A stretch of DNA of 36,167 nucleotides, taken from positions 1 through 36,167 of the forward strand of contig CAZRBG010000058.1 of assembly GCA_964598225.1 (NCBI GenBank). Reading direction: 5' to 3'. Shown piece after piece: positions 8,492-16,180 of this stretch; positions within the stretch are counted from its first letter, which is position 1, and each line of letters starts with the position of its first letter. The notes under the pieces were generated by a model, which saw only the letters and a program-made list of their open reading frames with translations, was not told the origin of the DNA and did no database searches. Both the position numbers and the translations under genes were made by a program. This DNA is from SG8-4 sp964598225 (GTDB lineage: Bacteria > Planctomycetota > Phycisphaerae > Sedimentisphaerales > Anaerobacaceae).

Positions 8492-9130
8492 ATGAGAAAA
8501 GCCTTTACGCTTATTGAATTACTGGTGGTTGTCGCCATCATCGCGCTGCTGATGGGCATACTGCTTCCGGCTTTGGGACGCGCTCGTTTCCAGGCGAAAG
8601 TGCTCGCGGTAAACGCCGAGCTTCGCGAGATCGGCATGGCGCTGGAGGCTTATTCGTTCGATAACGAGGGCAAGTACCCGCCGACACGGGTCGATTGTAT
8701 GCTCGGCGGCCATTTCTATCAGCTTCCGTGCGAACTGGTCGACGGTAAGTATCTTCCGGTCGCCGGTCAGGAAACCTTCATGGCCGCCGGTGTCGAAGAC
8801 AGGTTCAATCGTGGATACACATACAAGTACCGATCCGTAGGGACGCTCATATATAACAGAACGGTCGTTATGGAAGACCGTGCGTCATTGTGGGTTCCCG
8901 ACGGATTTCCAGACAATGAACAAGAGGACGGCCGCGAGTACTCGGATGAACAAGAGTCGCCCGTAAGCTGGGTATTGTACAGCGAGGGCCCGAGATTCGA
9001 TCTGGATCGTATGAAGAAGCAAAAGTACCCCGTGCCCGGGCGCACATGGTTCGATCCGCAGAGCCGGCAGGGAATCCTCGTTCGCATCAGATTAAAAAAC
9101 GGGGCGCAAATCGGATCATTTGAGCAATAA
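8492..9130 (+). CDS. Pseudopilin-like protein with FTLIEL prepilin signal
   Basis: A 212-residue protein starting MRKAFTLIELLVVVAIIAL, the class III prepilin signal recognised by prepilin peptidase, followed by a hydrophobic helix and a small globular domain typical of planctomycetal pseudopilins. The conserved Glu5 after the cleavage point is present. The mature C-terminal part (residues about 60-212) has no recognised domain and lacks the usual closing H-X9-DG motif. It lies 33 bases after the dockerin-tailed gene and 2 bases before the metal-binding lipoprotein gene, so it is almost certainly co-transcribed with them. A role in presenting or assembling an exported component is possible; no other pilus genes are in the window. 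Confidence 0.85.
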   Translation: MRKAFTLIELLVVVAIIALLMGILLPALGRARFQAKVLAVNAELREIGMALEAYSFDNEGKYPPTRVDCMLGGHFYQLPCELVDGKYLPVAGQETFMAAGVEDRFNRGYTYKYRSVGTLIYNRTVVMEDRASLWVPDGFPDNEQEDGREYSDEQESPVSWVLYSEGPRFDLDRMKKQKYPVPGRTWFDPQSRQGILVRIRLKNGAQIGSFEQ

Positions 9131-9132
9131 AT

Positions 9133-9996
9133 ATGAAAAACAAGAATTTCGTACACATATTGGCATTTTCGGCAATGTTTAGCTTGTTCACAGGGGGATG
9201 CAAGAACGAGGCGGATGATGCAAACCGTGCGGAGATTGCCGTAACCAATTCATATCTGGGCTGTGCAGTACTCGATCTTTGGGGCGAAGATACACAGGTT
9301 CTGTCTCTGGCGCCGCCCGGCATGTGTCCGGGTCACTTCGATATGTCGCCGTCGCAGGTTAAGCAGCTTTGCGACAGCCGGGTGCTGCTGCTTTTCGATT
9401 TCCAGAAAGCGGTTGTCGGCACGTTGTCTCGCGTGAAGGAAAGGGGCATGAAAACGGCTATCGTGGAAAAGCCGGGGGGATTGTGCCTGCCTGAAACATA
9501 CCTGGCGATTTGCCGCGATGTGAGTGAAATTCTGACGCCCGAATATCCCGAAAAACAAGCGCAATTCCGGCAGAGACTGCTGGCGATAGAAAACGACCTG
9601 ACGCAGTTGCGAAAAGAACTTTTGGATAAGATGGGACGGGCCGGCGTATCATCGGCCGAAGTTCTGACCTCGCATCACCAGGCGGGTTTTGCAAACTGGC
9701 TAGATCTGGAGACGGTCGCAACTTTTGTCGGCAGCGACGTCGAAACGGTCGCGGGTATCGATCATTGCATCAAGAAAGCGGAGGGCCGGGACGTGCGATT
9801 TGTCATTGCGAACAAACAGGAAGGGACGGCTCTGGCCGAGGCGCTGGCCGAACGCCTGGGAGCCGAAGCGGTTGTTTTCAGCAATTTTCCGGATCTTCGC
9901 GGCCGGTCGAGTGGTTTCGAGGCACTGCTGCGAACGAATGTCGATGCGTTACTTCAGGCGAACAAAGTCTACTCGCGGCAGGTGGCCAGACAATGA
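9133..9996 (+). CDS. ZnuA/TroA-like metal-binding lipoprotein of ABC transporter
   Basis: A 287-residue substrate-binding protein of the cluster A-I (zinc, manganese, iron) type. The lipobox is FTGGC with Cys23. PPGMCPGHFDMSP (61-73) matches the first metal-ligand loop of the family (PPGxDPHxFEPTP), with His68 retained and an added Cys65. A second loop has Ser180-His181-His182 before QAGFANWL. The C-terminal part (FSNFPDLRGRSSGFEALLRTN) fits the helix following the last ligand loop. The extra Cys and shifted histidines make a metal other than zinc plausible, nickel being favoured by the nikR context. It overlaps the ATPase start by ATGA, so translation is coupled. Confidence 0.85.
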   Translation: MKNKNFVHILAFSAMFSLFTGGCKNEADDANRAEIAVTNSYLGCAVLDLWGEDTQVLSLAPPGMCPGHFDMSPSQVKQLCDSRVLLLFDFQKAVVGTLSRVKERGMKTAIVEKPGGLCLPETYLAICRDVSEILTPEYPEKQAQFRQRLLAIENDLTQLRKELLDKMGRAGVSSAEVLTSHHQAGFANWLDLETVATFVGSDVETVAGIDHCIKKAEGRDVRFVIANKQEGTALAEALAERLGAEAVVFSNFPDLRGRSSGFEALLRTNVDALLQANKVYSRQVARQ

Positions 9997-10784
9997 CGGC
10001 AGAAGTCCTACGTCTTTCCGACGTGCAGGTCCGATGGGGCGGCCGAAGCATCCTTGCCGTCGAGGATATGCAAATCCGGCAGGGGGAATTCGTGAGTGTC
10101 ATTGGCACCAACGGCGCGGGTAAGACCACTCTGATGAAAGTCTGCTGTGGCTTGATAAAGCCGACCCGAGGGGCGGTCAGACTTGACGGGCGCGATTTGA
10201 CCAGTCTCAGCGCGTGGAGCAAGGCCAATGTTCGAAAGCACATCGGTTACATCCCGCAGGCGGCGGAATACAACGCCGAGCTTCCTTTCACCCTGCGTGA
10301 ATTAGTGGCGATGGGCAGAACGAGCATCAAGCCCCTGCTTCGTCCCCTGAACAAAGAAGATTTCGAAGTCGTTGATGACTGGATCGACAAGATGGCCCTG
10401 TCGCAGCGCCGCTCTCAGACGTTCAGAAGTCTTTCCGGCGGAGAGAAGCAAAAGGCGCTCATCGCGCGGGCGATGGCGCAGGACCCGGAGATTTTGATGC
10501 TCGATGAGCCTTGCTCGAATCTCGATTTCAACTGGAAGTATCAGATTACTGAGATCATCGAGCAGTTGCATCGCCAGAACAACTTGACGATCATGATGGT
10601 TTCGCACGAAACGAGCCTTATACCCGCCGGCTCCAGGAGAGCTATTCTTCTTCACGAAGGATGTGTTCTGGCCGACGGCGACATAGAAAAAATTCTTGAG
10701 ACGAACGTTCTGGAAAAAGCCTATCAGTGCCGGCTGGACATACTGAAGGTCGCAGGCCGTAGGTATACCGTTAATAAACGTTAA
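9993..10784 (+). CDS. Metal ABC transporter ATP-binding protein
   Basis: A 263-residue ABC ATPase. Walker A GTNGAGKTT is at 38-46, the Q-loop near Q89 in YIPQ, the signature LSGGEKQ at 147-153, Walker B LMLDEP at 168-173, and the switch His205 in MMVSH. It belongs with the ZnuC/TroB group by context and by its helical region. The start at ATG 9993 overlaps the stop of the binding-protein gene by four bases, with AGGTGG upstream. It supplies energy for the permease encoded 16 bases downstream. A longer open frame reaching back to 9765 is discarded because it would overlap the binding protein extensively. Confidence 0.95.
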   Translation: MTAEVLRLSDVQVRWGGRSILAVEDMQIRQGEFVSVIGTNGAGKTTLMKVCCGLIKPTRGAVRLDGRDLTSLSAWSKANVRKHIGYIPQAAEYNAELPFTLRELVAMGRTSIKPLLRPLNKEDFEVVDDWIDKMALSQRRSQTFRSLSGGEKQKALIARAMAQDPEILMLDEPCSNLDFNWKYQITEIIEQLHRQNNLTIMMVSHETSLIPAGSRRAILLHEGCVLADGDIEKILETNVLEKAYQCRLDILKVAGRRYTVNKR

Positions 10785-10800
10785 CCGTAGAGTTTATTCC

Positions 10801-11601
10801 GTGGATTCGTTCTTTTTTCTTGTGATGTTGGCGGGGGCCGTTGCCGGTGCGAGCACCGGCCTGCTGGGCGTTTATATCGTCGGGATGCGAATGCCTTTTA
10901 TCGGGATCTGCATATCGCACTCGGCGATGGCCGGAACGATCTACTCGATACTGCTCGGCGTTAACCCCCTCTGGGGACCGGTCATATTCTCGACCGCGGC
11001 CTCGATGAGCCTTGGCCTAGTCAAACCCGGCAGATCGAGAATCGACACCAATGTTGCCTTGGCGATTTTTTTCAATTTGATGCTCGGCCTTACTTTCCTG
11101 GGAATCGGATTGATGCAAGGCAGTCGGTCCGAAGTGCTCGGACTGCTTTGGGGCAGTCTCTTATTTGTGAAAAGAAGCAGCGTTGTCGTGATTACGAGTT
11201 CCGGTCTTATCTTTGTTGCCTTCGCCGCGCTGTTCAACAAAGAGCTGAAAGTTCTTCTGTTCAGCCGAACGATAGCCTCAGCAACGGGTGTTCATGAGAG
11301 CTTCGTTTACTGTGTTTTTCTGGGGCTTTGCGGCCTTATTCTGGCGGTCAATCTTCCTCTTGTCGGTGGGTTGATGATATTCAGTTTAATTACCTGCCCG
11401 GCAGCGGCGGCGTATCAGATATGCACCGGGCACAAGTCAGTCATAGCCACGGCAACGCTCTTCGGCACCGCGAGCGCCGTCATCGGCTTTTTAGTATCTT
11501 ACTATCTCGACTTGCCGACAGGGGCATGCATTGTTATTGTAAGTGCGAGTCTTTTTGCCGTATCGGCTTTGTATCGAGCATTTCGAGGCCAGCGCGACTG
11601 A
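10801..11601 (+). CDS. ABC-3 family metal permease (ZnuB/TroC-like)
   Basis: A 266-residue integral membrane protein with seven or more hydrophobic segments and the layout of ABC-3 permeases, including the segment GVYIVGMRMPFIGICISHSA near the N-terminus and PLVGGLMIFSLITCPAAAAY (about 196-215), the conserved cytoplasmic coupling and metal-path region of this family. It starts with GTG 10801, 16 bases after the ATPase stop, with only a weak ribosome site, in keeping with coupled translation. Together with the lipoprotein and ATPase it makes a complete importer. Metal specificity is inferred from nikR, not from the permease itself. Confidence 0.9.
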   Translation: MDSFFFLVMLAGAVAGASTGLLGVYIVGMRMPFIGICISHSAMAGTIYSILLGVNPLWGPVIFSTAASMSLGLVKPGRSRIDTNVALAIFFNLMLGLTFLGIGLMQGSRSEVLGLLWGSLLFVKRSSVVVITSSGLIFVAFAALFNKELKVLLFSRTIASATGVHESFVYCVFLGLCGLILAVNLPLVGGLMIFSLITCPAAAAYQICTGHKSVIATATLFGTASAVIGFLVSYYLDLPTGACIVIVSASLFAVSALYRAFRGQRD

Positions 11602-11680
11602 AGAACCGCGCAGTTATTGACCCGATTGCGCCGACGATACAAATATCAGTGGAAAAGGGTGACGTAAGGAGAACATAACG

Positions 11681-12187
11681 ATGGGAACTTCGGATAAACA
11701 AGTTGTGCATAACCCTAACACAGAAGCACGCGATAGCCTCTACAATAAGGGCCGGGCGCCTGAAGACTGGTGGGATCAAATCGAACGTATGCACGGACAC
11801 GTCGGCCCCTGGAACGTTCTGGGATGGCGCGTCGGGCAGGCTGCTCTGCGACGGTTCGATACGAAATGGGGACTGCATGAACTCGATATTATCTGCTACG
11901 TCCCTCTAAGGACGCCGTATTCCTGCATAGCCGACGGCCTGACAATCGGCACCGGCAACACCCTCGGCAGGCTTGACCTGCGCCTCGCCGAGGTTTTCTC
12001 ATTGGACTTCATCCATGTGTGCATAAAACGCAAGGACGGTAAGGGACCCGCTCTAATTTATAAGCCCAGGCAAAAATATCTCAGACACATAGACGCACCG
12101 AAGTCCGAGCACCTGGAGAAGCTCTCACGGCAGTGCAGCGAGATGCCAGAGGGCGACCTATTTGAGGTGTTTGAAGTGACGCCGTAA
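11681..12187 (+). CDS. FmdE-like protein, HGHxGP variant
   Basis: A 168-residue soluble protein of the FmdE family (named for a protein of formylmethanofuran dehydrogenase operons). MHGHVGPWNVLGWRVG (37-52) is the family's first motif, and CIADGLTIGTGNTLGR (82-97) the second. In canonical FmdE the first motif is HGHxCPG; here the cysteine is replaced by glycine, which would change the metal site, leaving His38, His40 and Cys82 as candidate ligands. AAGGAG stands 9 bases before the ATG. It lies 79 bases after the permease gene in the same direction. It may be a cytoplasmic metal-binding or sensing partner of the importer. No formylmethanofuran pathway gene is in the window. Confidence 0.8.
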   Translation: MGTSDKQVVHNPNTEARDSLYNKGRAPEDWWDQIERMHGHVGPWNVLGWRVGQAALRRFDTKWGLHELDIICYVPLRTPYSCIADGLTIGTGNTLGRLDLRLAEVFSLDFIHVCIKRKDGKGPALIYKPRQKYLRHIDAPKSEHLEKLSRQCSEMPEGDLFEVFEVTP

Positions 12188-12260
12188 GGCGTTTGGGACT
12201 GGCTCCTTTTTTGAAGTCCTCTTTACGTCAGAAGAGGTGCCTCTCGCTCAAAACGTTAAA

Positions 12261-12344
12261 TGTCATTGCGAGAAGCCCTTCGGCTCCGCTCAGGATAAAC
12301 TCCGCGACGAAGCAATCTCAGCCCCTGGAGTTTGAGATTGCTTC
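12261..12344. repeat. REP-like composite palindromic repeat
   Basis: TGTCATTGCGAG begins the element. CCCTTCGGCTCCGCTCAGGA (12276-12295) is in the middle, and a perfect 12-base inverted repeat, GAAGCAATCTCA (12309-12320) with TGAGATTGCTTC (12333-12344), closes it. Elements of this form are dispersed in many bacterial genomes. It lies between the FmdE-like gene and the converging lipoprotein gene, and its hairpin may also end transcripts, though no T-run follows. Confidence 0.75.
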
Positions 12345-12351
12345 TAGAGCA

Positions 12352-12807
12352 TTATTTCCATCTCGTTCTTCGCATGGTTGCGCTCGGCTGGACGTAGACG
12401 TTGACGCCGTTGGGCTCGGGAAATTCGTCCTTGCGCATCCACTTGCCGTATCTTTCCAGCGAGCGGTGCCTGTCCTCTACTTTGAACGTCTTGAAACCCA
12501 GATAAGCTCCTGCCTCACCGAGACTGACTGAGACAAAGGGGCCTATCACCGGAAACCTGATAACAAACCACGGATCGTCTCCCTTCCATGGGTTGGTGTC
12601 TTTCTCCCAGAATTTGGGCACCGGACGAATCATGTGACCGGCGACAATGTCAAATTTCATTCCAAATCCATCGGGTGTGTACTCCCGCGTATCGTGATCG
12701 AACCACAGACCCCGCTCGTAGGAGCCCAGAGTCAGGCTCAAACCCGCCACCTCTCCGGCCCGGCAGCCGTTTAGCAATAAAAGAACAGATATCGCCAAGA
12801 ATTTCAT
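12352..12807 (-). CDS. Small lipoprotein of unknown function
   Basis: A 151-residue protein with a short signal ending in lipobox LLNGC (Cys15). The mature part is rich in aromatic residues and glycine, with alternating strands (GLSLTLGSYERGLWF, PWFVIRFPVIGPFVSVSLG), and looks like a small beta-structured envelope protein. No family was recognised. The stop codon lies 8 bases from the REP-like repeat, so the extreme C-terminus could have been altered by that insertion. It is 62 bases downstream of the large PQQ gene on the other side only in position: both read leftward but this gene starts after a region without a clear promoter. Confidence 0.6.
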   Translation of the reverse strand: MKFLAISVLLLLNGCRAGEVAGLSLTLGSYERGLWFDHDTREYTPDGFGMKFDIVAGHMIRPVPKFWEKDTNPWKGDDPWFVIRFPVIGPFVSVSLGEAGAYLGFKTFKVEDRHRSLERYGKWMRKDEFPEPNGVNVYVQPSATMRRTRWK

Positions 12808-12869
12808 AAAATTTCTATCGACTTGCGTTGAGAAGCGTCACGAGGCGGTTCTTAGATTTTCCGCAGCGA

Positions 12870-15800
12870 TCAGGGTTCAGCCCAGCATGAGACATAGCCG
12901 TTCATGTCGGTGATGTACAGTTTTCCATTTGCTGCCGCCATCCCGTCGAAGACAGGGGGAGAGTGGAGTTCATGCTCGTACAGCATTTCTCCGTTTTCGG
13001 CTGAGACCGCCCTCATAACGGCACCGACCTCTCCCAGCAATGCGGCCTCCTGTCTGAGTATTTGTTCTTGCTTACCCTCGGGCTTGCCTCCTTCTTCGAG
13101 CACGTCCCTCGGCCCGGCTATGAACAGCGTTTCGTCCGCCAGCACCATCGCTCGAACCAGAACCGGCACTTCGCCGGACCAGAAATAATTATCCGGATTA
13201 CCGATCGGGTCGGATGCCGCATTTCTTCTGCCCCTGCGTCTGTTGCTCGCCGATTGGGTCCTGGATCTGGATATCGTCGAAACCGATTGCCATTCTTTAG
13301 CCGCTGCAAAAAGCCGGTACTCCAGGGGTGTGGTCCATCTGTAAAACTGCGGCTTTCGGCCGAAAACGTACACTCTGTCGTTGCCGACACTCATAATCTT
13401 TCCCGCCGGCGCATGCTTACCGGCGACGTAATAACCTTTCCAGCCGCTGCCCCAGGTCTTGCCGTAAAGCCAGTATGTCCGGTGGAACCACGTATCATCG
13501 AGAAATCCCGTGGGGCAGAACAGATGCGTTCGGTCGTCGCCCTGGCGCGTCCCTTCGCGATCTCCGTTAATCTCAGGACCGATTTCGAGCCGCCTGCCCT
13601 GCAAGTCGAAGGCCTGCGACCGCATATAGATACGCTCACCGTCGCAACTGAGAATATCCGGCCGTCCCACCGGCATGTTCAGCCACTTCACCAGTTCCTG
13701 AATATTTTCACCTGTCTCGGGGTTGCGCTCATCGAGTATTGTCTCTGAAATCAACTCGCCCGTGGCGACGTCGATGCGGTACAGCCTCATGCCGCCGTTG
13801 ATGAAGATGGATCGACCCGCTACGAAATGTGCAATCCCGTCTCGAACCAGCACGCTGCCGTGGACGGGCCAGACGGATTCGATCTGTTCGTATGACATTA
13901 TCCGGCGATCCGCAGGCGCGGCCAGGAATCGCCAGACCAAAGCGCCGTCGTCCGCTCGCAGACAGTAAACATAACCGTCAGCCGAGCCGAACAGCACGCG
14001 ACCTGCGGACCAGGTCGGCGGCGAATCCACGCGCCCGCCGGTAGTATATTGCCATAGCGGCGTCCCGTCCCGGGCCGAAAGCGCATGAACCGTATGTGTG
14101 TCAACGGCAGCTACAAAAAGCTTGTCATTCGCGACCGTGACGCTGCTGAGCTTGCCTGCGAGCGGCGTCCGCCAGACCTCGCTGAGTTCGGCCGGCACGT
14201 CTGAATTTGTAGCTCCGCTGCGAGCAATGTCGTGCCGATACGTCGGCCAATCATTGGGATCTTCCAATTCTGAATTTGCATTTTCAAATTTGTTATAAGC
14301 AGGACCTCTCTGCAAACGCCTTGTGTCAGGCTCAGCTCCCGGCTGCTCCTCTGCCGCCGGTGCAAATGCGTTGAAATTGTGCAGCATGGCTTCGGCATAG
14401 CAGATGCACGGGGCCGGCGGCGCGTATACAAGACCATTGCACGGCATAATCCCATAGAGGCATGCGCCGCGCGTCCAGTGGTTCAGATCCCACTTCTGGT
14501 TTTCGAGGTCGATGAATTCAATGCCTGTACGGGAAGTCATAATGTAATTGGTCGTGGCCCGGCCCGGGTAGCAGCGGTGATGGAACCAGTAGTTGGTCTG
14601 ATCTGCCGGGAATTGCTCCTCGATCTGACCGGTCTTGAGGTCCATAGCGACTACGGTCCCGTCCGATCGTCCGTTAGAGCTGTTGTCGCACCAGACGATG
14701 CCGTCTATCACGAACAGATTCTCAGGTGAGCTGTAGCCGGACGGAGGATGTTCAGCGATCCAGAGGATCTTGCCCGTCTCAGCCGAGAGTGCGGTCAGTG
14801 TATCAGCCCGCGTTTCGCCGCCGCCGGATTTGGTCATGCCGGAAAATTCCCCGCCGGCGAAGAGAACGACTCCGTCTTGTACTACGAGTCTCGAACTAAA
14901 GAAAGATGTCTGCTTTCCGGGCGACGGCAACGGCTCGGAGGTCCAGGTTGTTTCTCCAGAATTGCGGTCCAGGCACATCGCTTGTTTGCTGTCGAAGTTG
15001 AAGTAATATACGTTTCTCCCGTCAACCGCCATCGTGCCTGCCGCGACTACGTCGGAAGTTTCCCAGCGTTTATTACCGGTAGCGGCGTCCAAGGCCATAA
15101 TCCTCCGCGTCTCGACCGGCCGGGTGCGACGACCGCCGTCGCCGATGGAGCCGGGCCCGATCAGGACGAACAGTTCGCCCTGTAATAGCAGGATTTCCTC
15201 TGCACCTACAGTGTGCCGGTACGTCCGTATCGTCTCGCCGGTTGCCGCATCGAGACACACCACCGGCCCTTCGAGACTCAGCGTGGTATATACACGGCCA
15301 TCAGCCGCGACCAGCCTTCGCGGGGCGTCGGCCGGTCCGTCCTTCAAGCCTTTGAACCGCGTGTACCATTTGTCGATTGGTTGTTTCCACAGGATTTTGC
15401 CGTTGAAAGCATCCCTTGCTATCAATGCCCAGTGTGACGGCATGTAGATCGAGGCCATGGAGCCTTCGTCGATAATGTAAAAAATACGCCCGCCCGATGA
15501 GACCATCGCGCTGAAAGTGGACATGCGGTCGTGATGCCGCGTCCATTTCGGTCCGGCCTGCCATTGCAATCGTCGCGGCGGGCCGACAATCGAATCTTTG
15601 GCTACGGCGTTGTTATCGGCATCGTGCAGGTAGTGCGTCCATTCGTCTATGTTATCCGGCCTGGACTTGGTGTGCTTGCCGCCGCCTACCAGAGCAATGC
15701 CTCCCGGCGCCAGGACACGCATGATCTCACTTCGTGATACCCCGCCGCGATCATCCACGATCAGCAGGTTTACCATGTTGTCAACGTAAGGCAGGTTTCT

Positions 15801-16085
15801 GCCGTTGTACGTGTCAATCGATACGCCTCCGTAGAGTCCGCTCTGACGGACGTATTCCCGTGCTTTCTCGACGTTTTGCCGATCCGTGTCCAATCCATGA
15901 ACGCAGTAGCTGCCGCTCTGCTTCAGTTCTGCGGTGAATTTCCCGTCGCCACAGCCGAGATGTACAATGACGCCCCCATTTAAACCAGCGTCCTGCAAGA
16001 GCTCCGCTGCCGACCGCTCTTGTGCTTCCGACGTCGTGAGAAAAATGGAAACGAGCAATAGGGATTTGAGTGCGTACTGTTTCAT
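12870..16085 (-). CDS. Secreted PQQ-like propeller protein with methyltransferase-like domain
   Basis: A 1071-residue exported protein. A signal peptide occupies residues 1-21. Residues about 25-140 form a class I methyltransferase-like domain: VHLGCGDGKF (41-50) is the SAM-binding loop, HGLDTD (63-68) the acidic end of strand 2, and LAPGGIALVGGG (125-136) the strand-5 region. A linker (DEWTHYLHDADNNAV, 147-161) leads to PQQ-like beta-propeller repeats recognisable by repeated ALxAxTGxxxW-type strands, in two blocks split by a low-complexity Pro/Glu segment near residue 590. Such fusions are known in Planctomycetota, but a SAM-type domain outside the cytoplasm is hard to explain because SAM is not expected there. 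Function unknown; a structural or ligand-binding role is possible. Confidence 0.85.
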   Translation of the reverse strand: MKQYALKSLLLVSIFLTTSEAQERSAAELLQDAGLNGGVIVHLGCGDGKFTAELKQSGSYCVHGLDTDRQNVEKAREYVRQSGLYGGVSIDTYNGRNLPYVDNMVNLLIVDDRGGVSRSEIMRVLAPGGIALVGGGKHTKSRPDNIDEWTHYLHDADNNAVAKDSIVGPPRRLQWQAGPKWTRHHDRMSTFSAMVSSGGRIFYIIDEGSMASIYMPSHWALIARDAFNGKILWKQPIDKWYTRFKGLKDGPADAPRRLVAADGRVYTTLSLEGPVVCLDAATGETIRTYRHTVGAEEILLLQGELFVLIGPGSIGDGGRRTRPVETRRIMALDAATGNKRWETSDVVAAGTMAVDGRNVYYFNFDSKQAMCLDRNSGETTWTSEPLPSPGKQTSFFSSRLVVQDGVVLFAGGEFSGMTKSGGGETRADTLTALSAETGKILWIAEHPPSGYSSPENLFVIDGIVWCDNSSNGRSDGTVVAMDLKTGQIEEQFPADQTNYWFHHRCYPGRATTNYIMTSRTGIEFIDLENQKWDLNHWTRGACLYGIMPCNGLVYAPPAPCICYAEAMLHNFNAFAPAAEEQPGAEPDTRRLQRGPAYNKFENANSELEDPNDWPTYRHDIARSGATNSDVPAELSEVWRTPLAGKLSSVTVANDKLFVAAVDTHTVHALSARDGTPLWQYTTGGRVDSPPTWSAGRVLFGSADGYVYCLRADDGALVWRFLAAPADRRIMSYEQIESVWPVHGSVLVRDGIAHFVAGRSIFINGGMRLYRIDVATGELISETILDERNPETGENIQELVKWLNMPVGRPDILSCDGERIYMRSQAFDLQGRRLEIGPEINGDREGTRQGDDRTHLFCPTGFLDDTWFHRTYWLYGKTWGSGWKGYYVAGKHAPAGKIMSVGNDRVYVFGRKPQFYRWTTPLEYRLFAAAKEWQSVSTISRSRTQSASNRRRGRRNAASDPIGNPDNYFWSGEVPVLVRAMVLADETLFIAGPRDVLEEGGKPEGKQEQILRQEAALLGEVGAVMRAVSAENGEMLYEHELHSPPVFDGMAAANGKLYITDMNGYVSCWAEP

Positions 16086-16105
16086 TTTAGGGCTCCACCA
16101 ATAAT

Positions 16106-16134
16106 TGATTAGCTTTTGTCGCAGGATTATACCA
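16106..16134 (+). promoter_or_regulatory. Possible promoter of the GH57-like gene
   Basis: TTGATT (16106-16111), a 17-base spacer and TATACC (16129-16134) lie in the 95-base gap between the divergent PQQ and GH57-like genes. The match is moderate. Confidence 0.35.
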
Positions 16135-16180
16135 TAATACGTGGAAACTGAGAAGTGGGATACTCGATTTAGGATTTACT

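Noticed and set aside
9765..9992. Extended N-terminus for the ABC ATPase
   Set aside because: It would overlap the binding-protein gene by over 230 bases; the ATG at 9993 with an ATGA overlap gives the normal family length.
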